From assembly GCA_965364515.1 (NCBI GenBank), contig CBDTXZ010000218.1, positions 1-5,035 on the forward strand: DNA of 5,035 nt, read 5' to 3'. Every line of letters starts with the position of its first letter. The stretch's first letter is position 1. Below, in pieces: positions 1-5,035 of this stretch. The position numbers and the translations under genes are program-made. Under the pieces are notes generated by a model. It searched no databases, was not told the origin of the DNA, and was given only the letters and a program-made list of their open reading frames with translations. Origin of the DNA: JAHEDH01 sp965364515 (GTDB lineage: Bacteria; Actinomycetota; Acidimicrobiia; Spongiisociales; ZC4RG35).

Positions 1-1733
1 GTGGGGGCGTCACCTGCGGCCATCGCAGCTCGCCAGCCCACCCGGACGTTGTCGAGCTCCGCTTCCATCATTCGCAGAGCTGCCAACTGGTCCCCGGAGT
101 GGAGTTGCTCCTCGGCGGATGACACGATGCCGGCGTAGAAGCGTGCGTGTGCCGTGGTGGCCGCCTCGAAGCGGGGCCGGTCGGACTCGAGTTCGGCCGC
201 CGCGTAGTACCGCAGAAGCTCGTGGATCGAGTACCGGCCCGACTCCCGATCGGCGGTGATCAACGACTTGCCGCTGAGGGTCGCGAGCGTCCGGACTGAC
301 GCGCCCGCAACCGCCTTGGCAGATTCCCTCGTGAAGCCACCCCGATGCACCGACAGGGCCGAGAAGGTGTGTTGTTCGTCAGTTGTCAGCATTCCCCAGG
401 AATAGGCGAAGACGTTTCTGACGCTTCGGTGGCGGGCGGGGATGTCTCCGAGCTCGCTCTCGAGAAAGTCGGCACTGGCGCCGATCTCGGCGGCGATGTC
501 GGTGATCGGGAGCACATCGACCCATGCTGCGGCGAGCTCGATGGCGAGCGGCATGCCGTCGACGAGACGGAGGATCTCACGTAGCGGCTCGAGGTCGTCC
601 ACCGACAACGAGAACGTTGCGTCGGCTCGTTGTGCGGCGTTGACGAACAGTTGCACACCGCTCGTCTCCATGGCCTCGGTCGGGCTGTCCCAGTCGATCT
701 GGAGTCCCGGGAGAGACAACACGGTCTCGCCGGTCACCCCGAGCCGAGCCCGCGATGTGACGATCGCCTTGACGGCCGGGGCGCCCCTGAGCACGGCGCT
801 CGCGACGTCGGCTCCGTCCAGCAGATGCTCGAAGTTGTCGAAGACGAGGAGGAGCGTTCGGGGCCCGAGGTAGGCGAGAAGCTGCGCGAGAGGATCCTCA
901 TCGGTCGACAGTGCGATCCGCAGCGATTCGGCCATGGCCCGAGTGATGTCGTCGATGGTCGAAAGCGGCGCCAGATCCACGAAGAAGACGCCGTCAGGGA
1001 AGTCCGTGGAGAGGTCGGCTGCGAGCTGGATCGCCAGCCGTGTCTTCCCGGACCCGCCCGGTGCCAGGATCGTGAGGAGTCGGGTCCCGGCCAGGGCCGA
1101 GGCTGCGTCGGCGAGATCCCGCTCGCGTCCAATGAGGTCCGTCAGTTGCGTCGGGAGGTTGGTCGGGACCACTCCGGTGGAGGCCAGCGGCGGGAACGTC
1201 TGCGGCAGGCCGTCGATGTCGAGCTGGTACACCTGTTCGGGGCGGGTGAGCCCTTTGAGCGCATGTGTACCGAGATCGGTGACCGCCGTTCCGGGCGGCA
1301 ACGCATCGCGAACGAGTTCCCACGTCGCAGCCGAGATGAGCGTCTGCCCGCCATGGGCGAGCGAACGCAGGCGGGCGGCTCGATTGACCACCGATCCGTA
1401 ATAGTCCCCGACGTGGATCTCTGCGAGACCCGTGTGGATCGCCATCCGAACGGCCAGAGGTCTTGGGAGCTCCCACCGAACCGCAGCCAGTCGACGCTGC
1501 ATCTCGGCGGCGGCGGCCACGGCATCCGACGCCCTCGGGAACACCACGAACCGGCTGTCACCCTCTCCTCGCGGTCGGATGGTGAGACCATGGTGCTCTT
1601 CGGCGGTGCCCTCGATGATCGCGTCGTGGCGGCGCAGGGCGTCCATCATCGACTCCGGTGACTCTTCCCAGAGGGGAGTACTGCCCTCGATGTCGGTGAA
1701 GAGAAACGTTACGACGCCGTCTGGGAGAGCCAT
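1..1733 (-). CDS. Class III nucleotide cyclase / STAND (NB-ARC-like) ATPase fusion, 3' end cut by window
   Basis: Reading down from the ATG at 1733-1731 the frame stays open for 577 codons and runs off the window, so the C-terminus is missing. Seen: an N-terminal class III cyclase domain (about residues 5-172). It has the first metal Asp in FTDIEGST (D14), the second in RGEGDSRF (D59), and DYYGSVVNRAARL carrying D110, N117 and R121. The usual substrate lysine four residues before D59 is Arg55. Next come a linker ending in LIGRER, a P-loop APGGSGKT (224-231, K230), Walker B LLVFDNFEHL (295-304, D299), a sensor-like VTSR (325-328) and DGMPLAIELAAAW (392-404). A winged-helix-like part follows, with RHRSVR (434-439), FSALSVHRGGF (457-467) and YSIHELLRYYA (501-511). 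The start of a helical repeat region (ELDNVR, 559-564) closes the visible part. Family knowledge: STAND ATPases are regulatory switches, and class III cyclases make cAMP or cGMP in the cytoplasm. The start is chosen because the cyclase domain begins within five residues, as is usual. No good Shine-Dalgarno sequence precedes it. It lies 116 bp downstream of the other cyclase gene. An actual enzymatic product is inferred, not shown. Confidence 0.93.
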   Translation of the reverse strand, partial: MALPDGVVTFLFTDIEGSTPLWEESPESMMDALRRHDAIIEGTAEEHHGLTIRPRGEGDSRFVVFPRASDAVAAAAEMQRRLAAVRWELPRPLAVRMAIHTGLAEIHVGDYYGSVVNRAARLRSLAHGGQTLISAATWELVRDALPPGTAVTDLGTHALKGLTRPEQVYQLDIDGLPQTFPPLASTGVVPTNLPTQLTDLIGRERDLADAASALAGTRLLTILAPGGSGKTRLAIQLAADLSTDFPDGVFFVDLAPLSTIDDITRAMAESLRIALSTDEDPLAQLLAYLGPRTLLLVFDNFEHLLDGADVASAVLRGAPAVKAIVTSRARLGVTGETVLSLPGLQIDWDSPTEAMETSGVQLFVNAAQRADATFSLSVDDLEPLREILRLVDGMPLAIELAAAWVDVLPITDIAAEIGASADFLESELGDIPARHRSVRNVFAYSWGMLTTDEQHTFSALSVHRGGFTRESAKAVAGASVRTLATLSGKSLITADRESGRYSIHELLRYYAAAELESDRPRFEAATTAHARFYAGIVSSAEEQLHSGDQLAALRMMEAELDNVRVGWRAAMAAGDAP

Positions 1734-1770
1734 CGTCCGGCAGGCTACCGCCAGGGATGTCGGTGGATCA

Positions 1771-1798
1771 TTCGAGCCCTGTGGTTGTTGGCTCAACC
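1771..1798. repeat. Competing short inverted repeats in the 116-bp gap between the two cyclase-ATPase genes
   Basis: TTCGAGCC (1771-1778) can pair with GGCTCAA (1790-1796) with one bulged C at 1773, giving seven base pairs and an 11-base loop. Alternatively GGTTG (1783-1787) pairs with CAACC (1794-1798). The two stems share bases and exclude each other. No T-run follows on the minus strand, so it is not a recognisable terminator. It sits 38-65 bases before the start codon of the downstream gene, in its presumed leader or in the intercistronic RNA. Confidence 0.25.
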
Positions 1799-1849
1799 CG
1801 TTGGGAATCTCGGTCGCACCGGCGAAGAGACGTCGAGATCGAGACTCGG

Positions 1850-4513
1850 TCAGCGGTCGGATGACTCTTCGCGGAGGAGTGCGTGCAGGCTCGCGGGCGA
1901 CAGATGTCGGCCCCGCGCCCACACGGTATCGAAGGATTCGCCCAGTGCAGCCCTGCCCTCGGAGATGACGCGTCTCTGCTCGTACGACCACGGCTCCTGA
2001 TCGCCGAGCATGTTCGCAAGTAGCTGAGTTGCAGCCTGGTGATCGCCGACTGCCCGCAGGTAGTCGGCGGCGGCGCAGAAGGGATCCGACGTCTCCTGGC
2101 CGGAGTGCTTGATGTCGAGGTCGACCAGTCTCATGACGGTTTCGTACGCTTCATCCAGGCGATTCAGCTCGATCAACGAATGAGCGCGTTGTGTTTCGAA
2201 TCCGAAGACGAGGGAACCACGGATGCCCTCGATCGAATCGAGGCGCTCGAGGGCTCGTTCCGGATCGCCGAGCATGCGATCGCATTCGGCGAGATTGAGA
2301 GCCCCCACCGCGTAGTTGTGGCTCGAGGGACTCAAGCGACGGGTGACCTCTTCCAGAAGTCTCGTGGCAGTTGCGAAGTCCTCGCGAGCGGCGGCGTGAG
2401 CACCTCGCCCGAAGAGCATCCCCTCCGGCTCCCACCATTCAGTCTGTTTACTGTATTCCTCGGCAGCCGCTTGGAGTCGTTCGAGTTCTGAAGGCTCGAC
2501 GCGTGGATCGACCGAGACGATTCGCAGCTCGAGGGCGTCGCAGGCCGCAGCGAGATACCCGTCCCCGACGGTTGCGGCTTCGTGTCGCAGCCGTTCAACG
2601 ATGGGTAGCGCGTCGGGTTCTCTCCCGCATTGGTCGAGGCACCATGCATGCCGGAAGATCGACCATCGATGATTCGCAGCCTCGTTCCAGAGGAGGGGCA
2701 GAGCTCGATCGAGGATGTCTAGCGCCTTCCTCAATTGGTGCTGATGCACTCCCCACTGACCCGGCAGAGCGAGGTAGAGCTTCTCGAGTCGTTCGAGGTC
2801 CTCGGCGTCGACCAATGCTTTCGCGGTCTCCAGGATGTCCTCACGAGCGACGGATGTCTCCTTCTCCCAGCCGGCCCCGTCACGTGGTGCGAGCCGGCCG
2901 GCAATGTCGGCGATCTCGTCGAGCACGAAGTCGGTCCGTCGATCCCTCGCCGCCTCGAATTCCTCGGCAAGGGTGAGCCGGTCGAGGGCGAATTCCTTGA
3001 TCGGCGCCAGGAGTCGAAACCGATCCTCGACTCGATGGATGAGCGACCGCTCCGCCAGCGAGAGAATCGTGTGCGCCGGCACCTCTCCGACGGTCGATGC
3101 CGCTTGGAGGGTGAACGCCCTCGAGAACACCCCAAGCGCTCGGAAGGCGCGTTGTTCTTCCGGCGACAGCAGGTCGTAGGACCACGCCAGCGCATCACTC
3201 GTGGTGCGGTGTCGGTTCGCGACGCCCCTGGCCGATAGCGAGGCGATTCCGTGATCGCGGAGCGATTCGACGAGAGCCTCCGGAGGGACTCGGCCGACGT
3301 GGGACGCGACCAGCTCGAGCGCGAGCGGGACGCCGTCGGTGGAGGCGACGAGCTCGGTCACCAGTGACTCCGGAGTGTGCCGTTCGCCGGAGCGCTCCAT
3401 CAGAAGCTGGACGGCCTCGGTGTCCAATCCCAGCGGCGGTACCTCGATCACCCGTTCGCCGGGTATCTGAAGTGGCTCCCTCGAGGTCGTCAGGATGCGA
3501 AGCCGTTTCCCCGCTCTCAGAACGCCCGCGACGGTGTGGGCGACGTCGTCGATGAGGTGTTCGGCATTGTCGAGAATCAGGACAGCGTTACGCGCTCCTA
3601 CCTTCCGTTCCCAGCCGTGGCTCGGGTCGAGTCCGAACAAGCTCGTCACCAGGGGGACTACATCCCCTCCCGACACGAGCTGGTCCAGCTCTGCGAGCCA
3701 CACCTCTCGGTCGGCCTCCGCCGAAGCCGCTGAGAGTCGGGCGCCGCACGAGACGGCCATGGAGGTCTTGCCGATCCCGCCCGGGCCGACGAGTGTCACC
3801 AGCCGGTGGCTATGCAGTATGCCCATCAGGTCGTCGAGCAACTGCTCCCGACCGACGAGCGACGTGTATCGCTCGGGGAGGTTGTGGCGCTCGGGGTCGA
3901 GCGCACGGACAGGCGGGAACTCCCGGTCGCCTACCTGATGTATCTCCATAGGTTCGAGCAGGTCGGGCAATCGGTAGCTGCCGAGCAGGCGGGTGGCAGC
4001 TGGGTCGAGGTGGGCAGCTGCCGCCGAAGAGACGAGGATCTGTCCGCCGTGGGCCGCCGATGCGAGCCTGGCGGCTCTGTTGACCGCAAGCCCGAAGTAG
4101 TCGTCATCTCGCGCCTGAGCGATGCCGGTGTGGATGCCCATCCGCACCGCCAGAAGATCGTCGCCGACGGTGAGGTCTGAGAGCGCATCCTGAATCGAGA
4201 GCGCTGCTGACACTGCTGTTCTCGGGTCCGGGAACACGACCCCGAACCCGTCGCCGCCACCTGCGAAGACGTAACCGTGCTCGGCTTCGGCTTGGTCTTT
4301 GATGATCTTGTCGTGACGCTCGAGCGCTGTGTGCATGCGATCGCCATGGCGCTGCCACATGCTCGTGCTCCCGACGACATCGGTGAACAGGAAGGTGAGC
4401 GGTGTGTCCTGTGAAAGCATGCGGCGTGCCCCGGCCGAGAGAATGATGCTATCGGACCTCTTCGAGGCCGGACCGAGCAAACGACCGGTACCTGTTCTCG
4501 GAGTCGTGTGCAT
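1850..4513 (-). CDS. Class III nucleotide cyclase / STAND (NB-ARC-like) ATPase / TPR-like regulatory protein, complete
   Basis: 887 codons, ending in TGA at 1852-1850. Seen, using the longest start: a cyclase domain at about 36-194. It carries D45 in FLFTDVVGST, D88 in GGGDGFGVVF, and DYFGLAVNRAARL with D138, N145 and R149. The canonical substrate lysine position (four before D88) is Ala84. A linker with NLPERYTSLVGRE (~211-223) follows. The P-loop is GPGGIGKT (243-250), Walker B is LILDNAEHL (312-320), with LTTSRE (341-346) and DGVPLALEL (393-401). RHRTTSDALAWSYDLLSPEEQ begins at 434, and a winged-helix-like part ends near 513. The rest is alpha-helical and TPR-like, for example LNLAECDRMLGDPERALERL. 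The tail ALGESFDTVWARGRHLSP matches the usual end of this ATPase family, so the C-terminus looks intact. There is no LuxR-type HTH, BTAD domain or membrane segment, so a cytoplasmic protein is expected. Start: a second ATG at 4420-4418 (M32) lies just before the cyclase domain and is quite possibly the real start. An in-frame TGA at 4630-4628 and no intervening start codon make 4513 the furthest possible. Cyclase activity and nucleotide specificity are inference. Confidence 0.95.
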   Translation of the reverse strand: MHTTPRTGTGRLLGPASKRSDSIILSAGARRMLSQDTPLTFLFTDVVGSTSMWQRHGDRMHTALERHDKIIKDQAEAEHGYVFAGGGDGFGVVFPDPRTAVSAALSIQDALSDLTVGDDLLAVRMGIHTGIAQARDDDYFGLAVNRAARLASAAHGGQILVSSAAAAHLDPAATRLLGSYRLPDLLEPMEIHQVGDREFPPVRALDPERHNLPERYTSLVGREQLLDDLMGILHSHRLVTLVGPGGIGKTSMAVSCGARLSAASAEADREVWLAELDQLVSGGDVVPLVTSLFGLDPSHGWERKVGARNAVLILDNAEHLIDDVAHTVAGVLRAGKRLRILTTSREPLQIPGERVIEVPPLGLDTEAVQLLMERSGERHTPESLVTELVASTDGVPLALELVASHVGRVPPEALVESLRDHGIASLSARGVANRHRTTSDALAWSYDLLSPEEQRAFRALGVFSRAFTLQAASTVGEVPAHTILSLAERSLIHRVEDRFRLLAPIKEFALDRLTLAEEFEAARDRRTDFVLDEIADIAGRLAPRDGAGWEKETSVAREDILETAKALVDAEDLERLEKLYLALPGQWGVHQHQLRKALDILDRALPLLWNEAANHRWSIFRHAWCLDQCGREPDALPIVERLRHEAATVGDGYLAAACDALELRIVSVDPRVEPSELERLQAAAEEYSKQTEWWEPEGMLFGRGAHAAAREDFATATRLLEEVTRRLSPSSHNYAVGALNLAECDRMLGDPERALERLDSIEGIRGSLVFGFETQRAHSLIELNRLDEAYETVMRLVDLDIKHSGQETSDPFCAAADYLRAVGDHQAATQLLANMLGDQEPWSYEQRRVISEGRAALGESFDTVWARGRHLSPASLHALLREESSDR

Positions 4514-4643
4514 CCGGTCTTCAGCAGTCCAGGAATCCGACCCTTCGGCAAACGCCGACTCCGATCCGAATACCGGGTCAGGATTTCGGGCTGATCCGGG
4601 GCGGGGCGGGCCGATTGTCGCGCCTCGTCACTCGTGTTTCATG

Positions 4644-4663
4644 CCACCCGCGCGTTGCGGTGG
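4644..4663. repeat. Bulged inverted repeat in the 275-bp gap
   Basis: CCACC-C-GC (4644-4651) pairs with GC-GGTGG (4657-4663) across a GCGTT loop, giving seven base pairs with one bulged C at 4649. It is the strongest stem in this gap. No T-run follows on either strand. It could be an operator-like site or an RNA hairpin. The sequence alone does not decide, and chance in GC-rich DNA is possible. Confidence 0.3.
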
Positions 4664-4702
4664 TCGGACAGGTCGATCAGGCCATCTGTTCGCAGCCGCT
4701 GG

Positions 4703-4735
4703 ACCGATCGGAGGGTCGGTTCTCGGCTTTGCCGA
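4703..4735 (-). repeat. Two adjacent short inverted repeats downstream of the partial ATPase gene
   Basis: Two 5-bp stems lie side by side: ACCGA (4703-4707) pairs with TCGGT (4716-4720) across 8 bases, and TCGGC (4723-4727) pairs with GCCGA (4731-4735) across TTT. They begin about 53 bases past the stop codon of the upstream gene in the direction of transcription. Neither is followed by a run of T on the minus strand, so this is not a standard intrinsic terminator. Weak hairpins, possibly an RNA 3'-end structure, or chance in GC-rich DNA. Confidence 0.3.
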
Positions 4736-4788
4736 ATGGTCGTTCAGTGAGGTGATCGTCTCAATGGGACGGATGCGTGAGGATGTGC

Positions 4789-5035
4789 TCAGGGGCTGGC
4801 CGGTTTGCCGAGACCCGGCTCGGTCCCGACACCCTCGAGCTCTGCAAGTTCGGCATGGGCCATATCCAGGAACGATCGGCGCATGGACGCATCCACGATC
4901 CGGTTGCCCTGCTCGGAGACGAGGTTTCGGGCGAGTTCGAGGCTGGCCGCAGCGTCATCGGCGCGCCCTGCCGCAGCGAGCGCACCGGCGAGCGAGGCTC
5001 GGAGCCGCCATTCCAGACCGATCATCCCCATCCGC
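4789..5035 (-). CDS. C-terminal end of a probable TPR-type regulatory ATPase, 5' end outside window
   Basis: The frame is open from the window edge and ends in TGA at 4791-4789, giving about 81 codons of a C-terminus. The ATG at 5031-5029 is very probably internal, because the preceding codon (Arg) is in frame and the protein starts straight in a helical repeat. Seen: a TPR-like helical hairpin, LRASLAGALAAAGRADDAAASLELAR. After it comes a segment with IVDASMRRSFLDMAHAELAEL, then a short Gly/Pro-rich end. From family knowledge, a tail of the form ARxLIxxIAxxIxDxxLRxxFLxxA is common at the end of large actinobacterial AAA/STAND ATPases, many of them cyclase or LuxR fusions. This tail resembles that pattern but differs from the end of the next gene. 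No catalytic domain is visible here, so whether the protein carries a cyclase domain cannot be told. The gene is co-directional with the two cyclase-ATPase genes, 275 bp ahead of the first. Confidence 0.75.
   Translation of the reverse strand, partial: RMGMIGLEWRLRASLAGALAAAGRADDAAASLELARNLVSEQGNRIVDASMRRSFLDMAHAELAELEGVGTEPGLGKPASP

Larger units (their letters stand above)
4514..4788. other. Intergenic gap between the partial ATPase gene and the complete cyclase-ATPase gene
   Basis: This 275-bp gap would have to hold any separate promoter for the downstream cyclase-ATPase gene, read on the minus strand. No small ORF with coding character is apparent. A GC-box-like run (gcggggcggg) lies at about 4600-4610. 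On the minus strand TATTCG at about 4573-4568 is the nearest thing to a -10 hexamer, but no TTGACA-like -35 is seen at 16-18 bp, so no promoter is called. The gap contains several short inverted repeats, listed separately, none followed by a T-run. Immediately before the 4513 ATG the minus strand reads GAAGACCGG, at best a weak ribosome-binding site. Confidence 0.6.

Noticed and set aside
630..1661. 343-codon plus-strand ORF
   Set aside because: It lies wholly antisense to the cyclase and ATPase domains of the minus-strand gene. The translation is Arg/Gly-rich low-complexity text with no motif, typical of an antisense frame in GC-rich DNA.
1775..1797. Possible promoter in the 116-bp gap (TTGAGC on the minus strand)
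   Set aside because: At 16-18 bp spacing the -10 position reads close to GAATGA, which does not resemble TATAAT or TAnnnT, so a promoter call is not supported.
1833..1844. Direct repeat TCGAGA TCGAGA
   Set aside because: Two 6-bp units at the end of a gene in GC-rich sequence are too short to distinguish from chance. There is no third copy and no CRISPR-like spacing.
1768..2019. 83-codon minus-strand ORF spanning the end of the complete gene and the gap
   Set aside because: It is in a different frame from both neighbouring genes, has no domain, and most of it overlaps a well-supported C-terminus.
3377..3938. Overlapping plus-strand ORFs (3377-3733 and 3495-3938)
   Set aside because: Both are antisense to the P-loop region of the complete cyclase-ATPase gene. 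They show no recognisable domain and have Arg/Ser-rich composition, so they are shadow frames.
4438..4452. TAGCAT on the minus strand as a -10 element ahead of the second start codon
   Set aside because: The hexamer is acceptable but no -35-like sequence lies at a workable distance, and the stretch may be coding.
3931..4551. 206-codon minus-strand ORF overlapping the start of the complete gene
   Set aside because: It is another frame of the cyclase-domain region. Its translation is Ser/Arg/Thr-rich without motifs, while the overlapping frame holds a full cyclase domain.

Overview
The window looks like high-GC actinobacterial chromosome: GC-rich, strong G/C preference at third codon positions, and actinobacterial-style signalling ATPases. 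The exact taxon cannot be read from it. An acidimicrobial or other environmental actinobacterium is only a guess. All supported genes lie on the minus strand, so they are read from right to left.

Layout in order of transcription. (1) 5035-4789: the last ~81 codons of a gene that begins outside the window. Its tail resembles the C-terminus of TPR-type regulatory ATPases. (2) 4788-4514: a 275-bp gap with a few short inverted repeats and no convincing promoter or terminator. (3) 4513-1850: one complete large gene of 887 codons, or 856 if the second ATG is the true start. It encodes a class III nucleotide cyclase domain, a STAND/NB-ARC-like P-loop ATPase, a winged-helix-like segment and a TPR-like tail. 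(4) 1849-1734: a 116-bp gap. (5) 1733-1: the first 577 codons of a second protein of the same general architecture, whose end lies outside the window.

The window is therefore part of a head-to-tail cluster of multidomain signalling ATPases, at least two of them cyclase fusions. The likely working model, by family analogy, is that the C-terminal TPR-like part senses a ligand or partner, the central ATPase acts as a nucleotide-dependent switch, and the N-terminal domain makes (or binds) a cyclic nucleotide. The two cyclase domains keep the metal-binding, ribose-orienting and transition-state residues. Both lack the canonical purine-recognising lysine (Ala in one, Arg in the other), so their product cannot be assumed to be cAMP. 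The two proteins belong to different cyclase sub-types and are not recent copies of one another.

There are no RNA genes, mobile elements, CRISPR arrays or credible plus-strand genes. The long plus-strand ORFs are antisense shadows of the minus-strand genes.
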